A DNA stretch of 45,751 nt from DAONFI01 sp035403485 (GTDB lineage Bacteria > Planctomycetota > Phycisphaerae > SM23-33), in contig CAZIAZ010000020.1 of the NCBI GenBank assembly GCA_964536835.1, positions 1 through 45,751 on the forward strand. The letters run 5' to 3'. The translations under genes and the position numbers were made by a program. Shown piece after piece: positions 1-8,637 of this stretch. The notes below the pieces were generated by a model. That model was not told the origin of the DNA. It saw nothing but the letters and a program-made list of their open reading frames with translations, and searched no databases. The stretch's first letter is position 1. Each line of letters starts with the position of its first letter.

Positions 1-73
1 TGCCATTTTTCTTCCTTGCCAGCCCGCAAAATTGCTCGATTTCGGCGACGCCCATATTTTTGGATAGGTTCTA
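1..73 (-). repeat. Partial copy of dispersed hairpin element (type D), cut by window edge
   Basis: Read on the minus strand this begins TAGAACCTATCC and matches 34884-34940 at about 50 of 57 positions with a 1-nt gap. It then enters the GGCTGGCAAGGAAG core found in the elements at 34961-35121 and 44753-44914. The other half lies outside the window. Its first three bases (73-71) are the TAG stop codon of the pseudopilin gene. Confidence 0.75.
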
Positions 74-676
74 ATCACCGGTTACCGTATCAGAGACGTG
101 GCCATCGCCGTAAAGGCCATTCCGAGAACCGCTCTTAAGCCGCTCGCCATGGAAAGGCTCAAAATCATTCATGACCAGAATTTTCGAATCGCCGTGCGAC
201 AACATATTTTTATAAATTTCAGGCGCAGTGGACTCCATCTGAAACAGCTGGAAATAATCGTAACTGGTTCGCTCCCGCTCAAAATACGATTCGTAATTTC
301 CAAAAGACGCCCGTTCCTCCTTGGATTCATCCGTATCGCCTATCGGTCCCTTGTCAGCCGGGCATTTGAACTGCTTTTCATCGGCGAATTCTTCCAGTGC
401 CTTTGAAATCGGCACATTTTCAAGATACAGAAGATCCGTCTGGGACGAAGTTATGGTTGACAACTCACGCGCCCAGGGCAGGGAGTTGTACTGGCCTTTA
501 TATATGTCGATAGCCCTGCCGACGCCGCTCAGCAGTGCGCGGCAGGCAGTACGTTTGCTTATCTGGCGAGCCTTGTTCATCGACGGAAGCAAAACGACCG
601 TCAACAGAGAGATGATGGATATTACCACCAGTAACTCTATTAACGTAAATCCTCTTTTTTCGCAGTATATGGCCAT
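71..676 (-). CDS. Prepilin-type N-terminal cleavage/methylation domain protein (pseudopilin)
   Basis: A 201-aa secreted pseudopilin-like protein. Residues 8-22 carry the prepilin peptidase site and hydrophobic helix (RG|FTLIELLVVISII, with the +5 Glu), preceded by a short basic leader. The C-terminal region contains GLYGDGHV, matching the 'ADGHV'-type ending common in the large pseudopilin families of Planctomycetes and Lentisphaerae. Such proteins are expected to be processed by a prepilin peptidase and held at the inner membrane, but their individual roles are mostly unknown. The ATG at 676 places the signal 7 residues in, as usual. It is the last gene of a minus-strand run of envelope proteins. 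The TAG stop is the first triplet of a dispersed repeat element, so the C-terminus may have been shaped by insertion. Confidence 0.88.
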   Translation of the reverse strand: MAIYCEKRGFTLIELLVVISIISLLTVVLLPSMNKARQISKRTACRALLSGVGRAIDIYKGQYNSLPWARELSTITSSQTDLLYLENVPISKALEEFADEKQFKCPADKGPIGDTDESKEERASFGNYESYFERERTSYDYFQLFQMESTAPEIYKNMLSHGDSKILVMNDFEPFHGERLKSGSRNGLYGDGHVSDTVTGD

Positions 677-788
677 ATAGTCTCAGTTAAACTAACGCAC
701 TGACGGCTGATTTATTTCAATCACTAAAAACATGAAAAATCACACACTTATTTATGTATTATACCATTTTCCAGCATTCTCAGATAGG

Positions 789-1895
789 TCACTCGTCGTC
801 ATCGTCATCGTCTTCATGTTTTTTGTCTTTTTTAAGCTCTTCGGCACGAATTTTCAGCTGTTTTTCTACCAGTTCCACCGGAAATGTCCTCTGGCCATTC
901 ATCGCCTGTTCTATCTGTTCCCACGCGAAAACGACCTGCACGTTTTTGTCACGGCGGAAAGGCTGTATTTTTTTGATGATTTTTTCAATGGTTTTACGTT
1001 TGTCTTTGTATTTGATTATCCAGAATGCGCGCATATTGTTGTTGCGATAAGCCGTCATGTCCGAATCCTTATCGCCGATGCCTACCTGGATATTCCCGAA
1101 ATCCTGGCGTAATTCTTTTATTCGACAGCTCTTATATTCTTCGCTGCTGAACCTGTTGTCCTGATTGGCCAGCAATGGCGCCATGGGAAAATTATTGGCC
1201 ATAAGCCATTTTTTCGAGAGACTCGTCAACATCGCCGGCCTATGGGTAAGATAAACTATCGTATAATTCTGTGAAAATTTCCCCAAAACTGCCGCCGCGC
1301 CTGGCATCGGCTGAGCCATTCGCATGACAACCTTGAAAAATCCGCTGCCGACGACGGTATGGTCAAGGTCGACAATCATCATCGGCGAATCCGCCGCCGC
1401 AACGCATACTATAAGATTGACCGCCCGCATTTTGGGCAAAAATGTCTTTTTTTCCTTATAATTCGCAGTGACCGCGATATTGTAAATTCCCGCGGCCGGC
1501 GGAGTCCAGTTTATGATTACCGTACTTTCTTCAGCCGCAACATTGACTCGGCCAAGTTCTTTGCCGTCAAGGCTGTACGTGACGACCAAAGCCTCGTTTT
1601 GTGCGTCTTCAATATCGCAATGCGCCGCCAATTTGATTTTTCGGCCGGGCAGCGTGATAACATCGTCTGCGTAAAAATCGGAATCAGCCATGCTCTTGGC
1701 TGCCGTAGCTGCCTGCGAAATCACCGACCCGCCGCCGTTTTGAGACATCTCCGGCAGTGAACCGGCAGACAAATTCCCGCTTTTGGTATTGTCGTTCAGA
1801 TTGACGTCTACCTGCTTGGGCGCATTGACCTGAACGCAGCCGGCAACAATTACCGCCACCAAAAGCACCGCCGAAACACGAGAGACAAAACGCAT
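789..1895 (-). CDS. Lipoprotein with HAD-like (LNS2/App1-type) phosphatase domain
   Basis: A 368-aa exported lipoprotein. The signal peptide ends in the lipobox VAGC (Cys20). Residues of about 80-165 look like an Ig-like beta-sandwich. The following domain carries HAD-type motifs: IVDLDHTVVG (motif I, DxDxT), a TH-R segment at LTHRP (motif II region), and GDKDSDMTAY (motif IV, acidic pair). This order resembles LNS2/App1-like phosphatidate phosphatases, but the substrate is not determinable here. The tail ends in an Asp/Glu-rich stretch (HEDDDDDDE). The ATG at 1895 follows a GGGAG ribosome-binding site. Just after the lipid-modified Cys it shares the motif NAPKxVxVN with the small lipoprotein upstream (1968-2153), so the two probably arose by duplication or share an anchor module. 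Confidence 0.7.
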   Translation of the reverse strand: MRFVSRVSAVLLVAVIVAGCVQVNAPKQVDVNLNDNTKSGNLSAGSLPEMSQNGGGSVISQAATAAKSMADSDFYADDVITLPGRKIKLAAHCDIEDAQNEALVVTYSLDGKELGRVNVAAEESTVIINWTPPAAGIYNIAVTANYKEKKTFLPKMRAVNLIVCVAAADSPMMIVDLDHTVVGSGFFKVVMRMAQPMPGAAAVLGKFSQNYTIVYLTHRPAMLTSLSKKWLMANNFPMAPLLANQDNRFSSEEYKSCRIKELRQDFGNIQVGIGDKDSDMTAYRNNNMRAFWIIKYKDKRKTIEKIIKKIQPFRRDKNVQVVFAWEQIEQAMNGQRTFPVELVEKQLKIRAEELKKDKKHEDDDDDDE

Positions 1896-1967
1896 AAATA
1901 TTTCTCCCTGTTTTTAAACTTCAGCACGCCCGGAGTTTTTAAAATTGAACTGCTTCAGAACAGTTCT

Positions 1968-2153
1968 CTAATCCTCTTTGTCCGAAGACGTAAAGCTCTT
2001 GCCGTAACTCTTCCAATATTCCTTGTCAGTGCTGTATTTGACGGTCTCTTTCTTTTCGCCGCCTACGTTCACGTTGACTTCTTTGGGGGCGTTGAGCTGA
2101 AAACACCCTATCGCAAAACATCCCAATACCACGCTAATCAATATGAATCGCAT
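1968..2153 (-). CDS. Small lipoprotein related to the N-terminus of the HAD lipoprotein
   Basis: A 61-aa predicted lipoprotein with signal peptide and lipobox AIGC (Cys17), followed by FQLNAPKEVNVNVGG and a charged tail. The mature N-terminus parallels that of the 789-1895 protein (CVQVNAPKQVDVN). The ATG at 2153 follows a strong AGGGAG site at 7-nt spacing, which supports a real gene despite its size. No function is recognised. The shared motif may be an anchor or partner-binding segment (inference). Confidence 0.72.
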   Translation of the reverse strand: MRFILISVVLGCFAIGCFQLNAPKEVNVNVGGEKKETVKYSTDKEYWKSYGKSFTSSDKED

Positions 2154-2177
2154 GTTTTCACTCCCTGAACTTTACCG

Positions 2178-3920
2178 TCAGTTTTCAATAGTTGAAATGC
2201 CGTCGGGTATTATGGCATTTTCGCGAATCACAAGTTTATACCCGCAGGACGTACAGCTTTTCCCGCTGCCGTTAACGACCAGCCGTTCAAGTCCAAGTTC
2301 AGGCGGCAGCTTGGCTGAATCGAGCGTAAACACTCTGCCGTCATCAAGAATCACGCTGAATCTGAATTCCTTGCCGTCACGGCTGAAAACCGTGTTTTCA
2401 TTCGTCAGATAAAACAGCCGGAAATTTTTTGCCCAGAGTTCACGCCATTTTTCAGTATCATCTTTGTCGCAAAGTTCACGCAGCAATTCCCTGTGAGCCG
2501 ACGATTTCAGAAATCGTTCATCCATGAAATATATGTATGGCGACAGCGTAAAAACTCTGTCTTTCGTTGCATCCGCGTTGTCGTTCATGCAGATGAAATC
2601 CGTTCCTTTTTCGCCCGACGGATTCATCGCCGCAAAGATGTTCCTGTTCAGAGACGTCATGTCGCCTATGCCAATCCACACTATAATGAACGCCAGCAAC
2701 TGCCACAAAAATGAAATTGCCCTGCCGCAATCTATTTTGCCTATCCACATTTTTCTGCCTGCAGACCATCGGAGAAAAATAACTAGCAATAACATGAGCG
2801 GCAGCGTCGCGACAGACAGCATGGTTGCAGCGTTAAACGGATTATCCGGCTGAACCGGCAGAAGCGAGCCGTAAACGGCGATGTTTTTCAACAGCCACAA
2901 AATCAGCATCGCTCCAACCGGCGAAAACAGCCAGCCCATCCGCCGCATGACCGTCGGCTGAAGATTTGCTTCATCAGCATTATTTGCCTGATTTTGACGC
3001 TGCCTGGAAAAAAGGCTGAACGCAAACGCCGCCGTCGCCGGCAGAATTACGACCGCCTGCATATATTGCATCATAATCGCCCACGCAATCATCAATCCCG
3101 CAAGAATATGAACGCCCCGCCGCGAGCCGTCTGCGACGCTGAGCGTCACCAACGCCACAATGACCAGTCCGCCCGACGCATATGCGTCAAAATTTCCACA
3201 GCGGCTGACCGCCACGCCCCAGGCGGTCAACACCAGCACCAGCAGCCACCTGTCGAGATAATTCAGTCCGGCCCGCCGGCCGATACCGGACGCGAGCATC
3301 ATGCCGGCCAACAGATAAATAAACCCAACAACTCCAGCCGCCATCGCACCGCCAAAGAGCATCAGCGCCGCGATATTCATTTCAGCCAGCATGCCGCCCG
3401 CGGCAAAAAGTTCCACGCCGCCAGCCGCACCGCCCGTTATCCCGCCGTAACATGCCGCCGTTTTCGCAACCAGAAATTTGCCGGCGGTCTCATAATTATC
3501 AGGCGGGAAAAACGACGCAACAAGCATCGCAGCCAGCCCGGCCAATATCAGCCAGTGAAGGATTTTTACCGAAATATCACTTTCCCGATACGGATGCGTC
3601 ACGATGATTTTTATGTGTCGCCATGCGAGATTGACATCTTTCGCAGCACTTCTGCCGCCGAGCATCACGGCTACGATGCAGGCTAACATTACTATCAGCC
3701 GGCCCAGCCATCCGCCGCCTGGCAATATCGCCAATATCAGCCATGCCGTACCCAAAATGCCCGTGCCGCACAGAAATTCCGCACAAAGCGTTTCCACGCG
3801 ATCGAAGTTTTTTTTCAAAAATTCATCGCCGGTCAGCCGACGAAAAACCGCCGCACCGGCTGCCGTGCAGACGAAGCATCCGACTGACAATATCAGGATG
3901 TTCCAGATGGCATAAAACAT
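2178..3920 (-). CDS. Polytopic membrane protein with C-terminal soluble domain, unknown function
   Basis: About 580 aa with roughly a dozen hydrophobic segments over the first 430 residues, then a soluble domain of about 140 residues (PYIYFMDERFLKSSAHREL onward). The layout resembles GT-C/dolichyl-phosphate-mannose-dependent glycosyltransferase families and the protein at 30932-32620, but no diagnostic motif was recognised. The frame is open upstream to a TTG at 3953. The ATG at 3920 (MFYAIWNILIL) is preferred because it starts directly at the first membrane segment. It lies 24 nt upstream of the small lipoprotein, suggesting co-transcription. Confidence 0.6.
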   Translation of the reverse strand: MFYAIWNILILSVGCFVCTAAGAAVFRRLTGDEFLKKNFDRVETLCAEFLCGTGILGTAWLILAILPGGGWLGRLIVMLACIVAVMLGGRSAAKDVNLAWRHIKIIVTHPYRESDISVKILHWLILAGLAAMLVASFFPPDNYETAGKFLVAKTAACYGGITGGAAGGVELFAAGGMLAEMNIAALMLFGGAMAAGVVGFIYLLAGMMLASGIGRRAGLNYLDRWLLVLVLTAWGVAVSRCGNFDAYASGGLVIVALVTLSVADGSRRGVHILAGLMIAWAIMMQYMQAVVILPATAAFAFSLFSRQRQNQANNADEANLQPTVMRRMGWLFSPVGAMLILWLLKNIAVYGSLLPVQPDNPFNAATMLSVATLPLMLLLVIFLRWSAGRKMWIGKIDCGRAISFLWQLLAFIIVWIGIGDMTSLNRNIFAAMNPSGEKGTDFICMNDNADATKDRVFTLSPYIYFMDERFLKSSAHRELLRELCDKDDTEKWRELWAKNFRLFYLTNENTVFSRDGKEFRFSVILDDGRVFTLDSAKLPPELGLERLVVNGSGKSCTSCGYKLVIRENAIIPDGISTIEN

Positions 3921-3983
3921 GTTGTACTCAGGGTAGCAATCCGACGTTCGCAAGTAAAGTTTTTTTGAGGCAAACTGCCGCTT

Positions 3984-5120
3984 TCAGCCGAGGAATCCAG
4001 CCAGCCGCGTAAGTACCCGGCCGACGACAATTTCCGGACTTGACGCCCCAGCGAGTATGCCTATTTTCAACGGCCGCATAGCCGGCAGCCAGTTTTTTAT
4101 CACTGCCGGCTCAGATGTCTCGGCGTTCCAGGCTAACAGTTCGTTTTCGTTATGAATCGCGCTGTTATCTTCTATAAGGTATGAAGGGGCAAACTGCCTG
4201 GCCAGTTCGTAAAGATGGCGGGTATTCGACGATGTAAAACCGCCCACGACTATCACAATGTCGCAGCCGCTTTTACATAATTCAACCGACGCATTCTGCC
4301 GCGCCTGTGTAGCCTTACAGACTGTGGGCTGAAAGGCCAGGTCCTCGCGGCTGGCGCATGGCCTTACGTCAAAGGCGGCCTTGAGCATGGCCTGAACCTT
4401 CATCGTATCGTTATATAGCATGGTAGTCTGCGAAACCTGGGCCAGCCGCATGAAACTGTCGATATCGCCGGCGTTGGTGGCATGGGGCGGAAATACAGAA
4501 AACGCTTCATCGGATTTGCCGGCGAACATGTCGCAGAATAATCGTACCTGGTTGAGATTTTCGACGACGAGATATTTGCCGCCGGCGGCTTCGAGCCGGC
4601 TTTTCGTGACGACGGTTTCGTCGTGGAGAGAACGGCCGAAGATGAGGATTGAATAGCCGCCGGCGACGGCTTTCTCCGACCAGCGCCACAGCCGTATGAC
4701 GTCGCCGCAGGAACAGTCGATTATCCGGCAGCCGATTTCACGAAGCCGTTTCTCTATCGGCAACGCAACGCCGAACGCTGGTATGATTACGGTATCGCCG
4801 GATTTGACATGCTTCTCTATCCGGTCGCAGCGACGCTCTTCCGCCGAAAGTATTTTTACGCCGTGTTCGCTAAAGTAATCGTTAACCCAGGGATTGTGTA
4901 TAATCTCGCCGAGCAGAATCAGGCGGGACGTATCATTATTGCGACGGCTATTTTCTACCGCCTCGACAGCCATCATCAATGCGCGTTTGACTCCGCGGCA
5001 GAATCCGAAAACTTCCGGCAGACGCAGTTCGCCGCCAGGCAGTTTCCACACGTTCGGCGTATGGGCTGAGCGGATGTCGTCTATTATCGTCGAATGGAAG
5101 GCTTCGAGTGGGTCTTTCAT
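3984..5120 (-). CDS. ispH: IspH/LytB-family 4Fe-4S reductase (divergent)
   Basis: A 378-aa member of the HMBPP reductase family, which performs the last step of the MEP pathway (HMBPP to IPP/DMAPP) with a [4Fe-4S] cluster. Visible cluster-type cysteines are Cys41 (GFCRGVKRA), Cys136 or Cys138 (DCSCGDV) and Cys268 (TVCKATQAR). Active-site equivalents are His75 (IIHNP), His166/Glu168 (LHDE, where canonical IspH has GHPE), QTT at 231-233 and TSSNT near 296-300. The protein is longer than typical IspH (about 310 aa), with an extra N-terminus of about 30 residues. The ATG at 5120 lies one base after the stop of the radical SAM gene, implying translational coupling; the frame is open further upstream but would overlap that gene. 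It could be the housekeeping IspH or a paralogue acting on another allylic substrate. Confidence 0.82.
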   Translation of the reverse strand: MKDPLEAFHSTIIDDIRSAHTPNVWKLPGGELRLPEVFGFCRGVKRALMMAVEAVENSRRNNDTSRLILLGEIIHNPWVNDYFSEHGVKILSAEERRCDRIEKHVKSGDTVIIPAFGVALPIEKRLREIGCRIIDCSCGDVIRLWRWSEKAVAGGYSILIFGRSLHDETVVTKSRLEAAGGKYLVVENLNQVRLFCDMFAGKSDEAFSVFPPHATNAGDIDSFMRLAQVSQTTMLYNDTMKVQAMLKAAFDVRPCASREDLAFQPTVCKATQARQNASVELCKSGCDIVIVVGGFTSSNTRHLYELARQFAPSYLIEDNSAIHNENELLAWNAETSEPAVIKNWLPAMRPLKIGILAGASSPEIVVGRVLTRLAGFLG

Positions 5121-5121
5121 A

Positions 5122-6942
5122 TCAGTTTTCCGTGTTCTCAGTGGCTGGACGGCTAGCCGCATTCTGCAAATCAGCATACCATTTTTGAGTGAAATGACGG
5201 TATTCCGGCCCGCAATTATGCGTGCAGAACGGAAAAACGCCAGCCGGCGTGGCATAGAGAATAACGCATCGCTTTACGCGCTCCACGTCGAAATTGTACC
5301 TGTCCTGAAAATGCATGCCGGCGGAAAGCAGCGTGCGATAATTTTTCTCGCTGCCCTTGCCCCTGCCGATACGTTTATCGACCATGCCCATAATCGACCG
5401 CATCAGGAGCGAAATTTTTATGTCTTTAGGCGCAGTCTTCCACCGCCAGTTTTTCATAAACAGCCAAACAATCCTCAGCTTGTCAAAAAAGTTCGCCGTT
5501 CTGCCTGCCGCCTTGATTTTGTTCGCCAATACGTTCATGCCGGCGAAAAGGCCTTCCACGTCCAATACCGCCGGAAACGGCCAAGCCTGGCCAGACGGCG
5601 AGACGATGAAATACGTCCCCATAGCACAATCAGGATGGCAGCTCGGCCGCACTTTGGGATTGTCCGTAATCGCTTCGAGCATGTTCGAAAGCGGCACGAC
5701 TATGCTCAGCGGCATGATGTCACGCATCGGCACGACGTTGGAACATTTGGCCATATCGTGCGCCAGGTCGCCAAGCGTATAACGATGCGTTTGCAGCTCT
5801 TCGACGCTCATGCGGCCGGTAAAACTCACCGGCTGCCAGCTTATGCCGGAAATCACGTCCACATTCCTGAACGCGAAGTCGAGGATTTTCGGCACCTGCT
5901 CATCATTGATGTTTTTGACGATTGTCGGCACAAGACACACTTTCATGCCGACCTTGCGGGCGTTCTCTATGGCGGCGAGTTTTTTTGACCATATGCCCGG
6001 ATAATTTCGCGTCTCCTTATATGCTTCGTCGCCGACGCCGTCGAATTGCAGATACAGCGTGTGAAGGCCGGCATCGCGGCATTGACGGGCAAAATTCTCG
6101 TCCGACAAGGTTATGCCGTTGGTGGCTATCTGGATGTAGCTAAAACCCATATCGCGCGCGGCGGAGATGATTTTCAGAAAATCCGGATGAATCGTCGGCT
6201 CGCCGCCGGTAAATTGTATAGCAGTCGTCGGATGCGGTTTCATCGCGCGAAGCACTTTTAACTCGCGCACGATTTCATTGTAGTCCGGCTCCCATATATA
6301 ACCCTGCGCGTTGGCGTTGGCAAAACAGATGGGACATTTCATATTGCAGCGGTTAGTGAGGTCTATCTGCGCCAGGCACGGCCCGGAAAGATGCTGATTG
6401 CAAAGGCCGCAATCGCTCGGACAATTTTTGCCGTCGGTAACATGCGGAAACTCCAATCCCGCGTGTTCTTCGAAACTCCACCACGACGCTTTTGCAAAAA
6501 GTTTGACGTCCGAATTTATCCTGTCGCGGAAATACCCGTGGTCGGGGCATGTCTTTTCTATCCAGACGGCTGAGTCCTGCACAAAATATCTGCCTGGAAT
6601 AATCGCGCCGCATTCGGGGCAGAGAGTTTCAACGGTGCGCGGCAGACGTCGCGAGACTGGACGGATACGGCAGCCGGAAAAAGTTTCAGTCGCACTGCCC
6701 GGCAGGTCACTTGCGCGATTCGTCCAGATTGCGTCATCGTGAACAATGGGCGGCTGCTCGCCGCAGTGAGGACAGTTGAACGCCAGCACAACCTGCGATT
6801 TATGCCTCCGGAATTCAGCAGGCACTACACGATGACACTTCGGACAGGTAGCCCGCGTTGAAACAGGCAACTCGCGATATGACCCGACGAAACGCCGCAT
6901 CGTATCACGAAATTCTCCGAGTTCTTTAATTTCAGTTTGCAT
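5122..6942 (-). CDS. Radical SAM protein, tetraether synthase (Tes/MJ0619)-like
   Basis: A 606-aa protein. The N-terminus is Cys-rich, with zinc-ribbon or Fe-S-like pairs at C33/C36, C57/C60 and C108/C111, plus CPSDCGLC at 174-181. The radical SAM CxxxCxxC motif is C199-C203-C206 (NRCNMKCPICFA), followed by FTGGEPT for SAM binding. The combination of an N-terminal Cys-rich domain, 'CGLCxxH...C' and CPxCFANA is characteristic of the MJ0619/Tes group. Archaeal Tes joins two isoprenoid lipid tails by C-C coupling; bacterial homologues are proposed to make membrane-spanning lipids. It lies between a dehydratase-like gene and an IspH-like gene on the same strand, with a 1-nt gap to the latter. Family membership is well supported; the substrate is inference. 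The annotation 'radical SAM pterin methyltransferase' also exists for this family. Confidence 0.8.
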   Translation of the reverse strand: MQTEIKELGEFRDTMRRFVGSYRELPVSTRATCPKCHRVVPAEFRRHKSQVVLAFNCPHCGEQPPIVHDDAIWTNRASDLPGSATETFSGCRIRPVSRRLPRTVETLCPECGAIIPGRYFVQDSAVWIEKTCPDHGYFRDRINSDVKLFAKASWWSFEEHAGLEFPHVTDGKNCPSDCGLCNQHLSGPCLAQIDLTNRCNMKCPICFANANAQGYIWEPDYNEIVRELKVLRAMKPHPTTAIQFTGGEPTIHPDFLKIISAARDMGFSYIQIATNGITLSDENFARQCRDAGLHTLYLQFDGVGDEAYKETRNYPGIWSKKLAAIENARKVGMKVCLVPTIVKNINDEQVPKILDFAFRNVDVISGISWQPVSFTGRMSVEELQTHRYTLGDLAHDMAKCSNVVPMRDIMPLSIVVPLSNMLEAITDNPKVRPSCHPDCAMGTYFIVSPSGQAWPFPAVLDVEGLFAGMNVLANKIKAAGRTANFFDKLRIVWLFMKNWRWKTAPKDIKISLLMRSIMGMVDKRIGRGKGSEKNYRTLLSAGMHFQDRYNFDVERVKRCVILYATPAGVFPFCTHNCGPEYRHFTQKWYADLQNAASRPATENTEN

Positions 6943-6974
6943 TTTCGCTCATTAAGTTTTTTATTTATTCCAAG

Positions 6975-7020
6975 TGACCGATTGACTGTATTTTGGTTCG
7001 GTAAAACGTTAAATCGGTCA
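6975..7020 (-). promoter_or_regulatory. Inverted repeat between dehydratase-like and radical SAM genes
   Basis: TGACCGATT (6975-6983) and AATCGGTCA (7012-7020) form perfect 9-bp arms around a 28-nt spacer, in the 93-bp gap between two co-directional genes. No T-run follows, so it is not an obvious intrinsic terminator. It could be an operator or an mRNA hairpin. Confidence 0.4.
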
Positions 7021-7035
7021 GTTTGAATTATTCAT

Positions 7036-8313
7036 TCATTCAAAAAAATTCGGATAAACGCGCTTTTGGGTTTTTCGCGTGCGGTAACTGCGGGCGAGAG
7101 CCATGAATATGTCAAGGTCGCGCTGCAGGTTCGACGTAGTGGCGTCGAAGTAAAAATTGCGTATCGGGATTTCGTCGCAATCCGCGCTGATGTCGTGATA
7201 GACGGCTTCCGTGACGATTCCGTTCATGCAGCCGAAGGGGCTGATGTCTATTATGCCGTCAGCCCCTTTTTCATATAGATATATGCTTTTGCCGGCGGAG
7301 AGCGTCATTTCGCCCAGCGCACTGTCAGCCGGCAGATACGGCCACGATTTTTTCAGCACATCTTCATAAATATCATGCGGCTCTTCATAGCCGACGAAAT
7401 CGTCTGCAAACGAAGCGGCAAGGGCGCTTTCATCGCTGCGCTGCACCTTGTTCCGGACGACGGCGGCTAACGATTCGAGTGAAAAAACTTTTCTGTCGCG
7501 TTTGAGTTTTTCTTTCTGCGACCAGTTGGTATACCAGACCCACTCGCAGATGTCGCTCAGCCAGCATTCGCCGCCGTGCGCCTCTATCTGACGACAGGCG
7601 TCGTAATTGCTGAACGTGTTCATGCGGCAGAAAATTTCGCCGACTACGCCGATAAGCGGCCGGTCTTTGGTGTATTTCGCCGGCACACGTCGAAAATCGT
7701 CGCGGGAGAGCGACATGGCGGTCGCGAGTTTTTGCAGCCGTTTTCCGGCAGACAGGCCAGGCGTTTCCAGAACTTTTTCCACCCTTGCCAGGGCAGCCTC
7801 GAAAGCCATGTCGGCGTCGCCAGCGGTGCGCTCGTAAGGCCGCGTTTTGAGCAGCATTTTCAAGAGCAGGTCGCCGCAGACTATCCCACGCCACAAAGAC
7901 CGCGTCATTTCGACACGCGATTTCGTGCCGTCAGTCATGCCGTCGTAACCGTTCTCGCTCGTGGGTGAAATGACCGGCACATCGCCATATCCCATGTCGC
8001 GCAACAGCTTTTGCAGATAGGGAGAATACTGGCCGAATCTGCAAGGGCCGTTGGCGGTCGGCATGAAAAAGGCGTGCTTAGACGAATCGAAATCCGGCGA
8101 ATCGACGATTCGCAAAAAATCTCCCATCGTTATTTTGGCGGGATAACATTCTTCGCCGGACGTATGCAGCGCACCCAGCTCAAGCGTACGTTCGTCTGAA
8201 TCTTCGCACTCGCGGGCATTTACGCCCACGGAACGAAAGACGGCTGAAAACAGCCTGGCTGCCGAGTAACTCATCCGAGGCACCCACAGCGTTCTGCCGG
8301 CGAGACGATTCAT
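7036..8313 (-). CDS. 2-hydroxyacyl-CoA dehydratase / CoA-activase-related (HgdB/DUF2229-like) protein
   Basis: About 425 aa. Diagnostic segments are EECYPAKITMGDFL and FFMPTANGPCRFGQYSPYL near the N-terminus, and SPFGCMNGIVTEA near the C-terminus. They match the C-terminal, Cys-ligated [4Fe-4S] half of 'acyl-CoA dehydratase activase-related' proteins and the HgdB/BcrB-like dehydratase fold. Such proteins use an ATP-driven activator (HgdC/BadF type) to drive difficult reductive dehydrations. No activator ATPase gene lies nearby, so it would have to come from elsewhere. The frame is open to a TTG at 8343; the ATG at 8313 (MNRLAGRTLWVPR) fits the family N-terminus better. It is first in the run leading to the radical SAM and IspH-like genes. 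The reaction is unknown. Confidence 0.72.
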   Translation of the reverse strand: MNRLAGRTLWVPRMSYSAARLFSAVFRSVGVNARECEDSDERTLELGALHTSGEECYPAKITMGDFLRIVDSPDFDSSKHAFFMPTANGPCRFGQYSPYLQKLLRDMGYGDVPVISPTSENGYDGMTDGTKSRVEMTRSLWRGIVCGDLLLKMLLKTRPYERTAGDADMAFEAALARVEKVLETPGLSAGKRLQKLATAMSLSRDDFRRVPAKYTKDRPLIGVVGEIFCRMNTFSNYDACRQIEAHGGECWLSDICEWVWYTNWSQKEKLKRDRKVFSLESLAAVVRNKVQRSDESALAASFADDFVGYEEPHDIYEDVLKKSWPYLPADSALGEMTLSAGKSIYLYEKGADGIIDISPFGCMNGIVTEAVYHDISADCDEIPIRNFYFDATTSNLQRDLDIFMALARSYRTRKTQKRVYPNFFE

Positions 8314-8363
8314 TTTTTCAAGTTCAGCCACTTTCAGTTCCAAATTTTTAAAAAAGTGAATCT

Positions 8364-8454
8364 CTACGGGTTAAAACCCGTAGCATCATATTCATCAGGC
8401 TTTCGCCTGTCCGCCTCACGGCGGATACTTTCATCTACGGTTTAAAAACCGTAG
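8364..8454. repeat. Cluster of four consecutive hairpins (palindromic repeat unit)
   Basis: Four perfect short hairpins in 91 bp. CTACGGGTT/AACCCGTAG (8364-8383) and CTACGGTTT/AAACCGTAG (8435-8454) each have a 2-nt AA spacer. They flank CAGGC/GCCTG (8396-8409) and TCCGCC/GGCGGA (8410-8425), each with a 4-nt loop. The outer pair are near-copies, so the whole unit is quasi-palindromic. It lies upstream of the dehydratase-like gene and downstream of EF-G. The rest of 8455-8637 is AT-rich with no gene seen. Confidence 0.8.
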
Positions 8455-8637
8455 AATTACGAAGGACGTATTAAAAAAATTCAATCTGCAGGTATTGCAA
8501 GCAACAAGATTCGACGACCAATTTTTAAGCAATTTTTAATTTTCAATTTCTTCTAACTTTCAAGATGGAACGGCGTCCAATCGCATTTCTTGAAACTTGT
8601 CATTTTTAAATTGCTTGTAATTTGTTTCTTGCTACTT

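Noticed and set aside
2994..3686. Long plus-strand open frame (230 codons) opposite the membrane protein
   Set aside because: Composition is His/Arg/Gln-rich nonsense typical of the antisense of transmembrane-coding sequence; no ribosome site.
4894..5988. Long plus-strand open frame (364 codons) opposite ispH and the radical SAM gene
   Set aside because: Spans two well-supported genes on the other strand and shows antisense-type composition.
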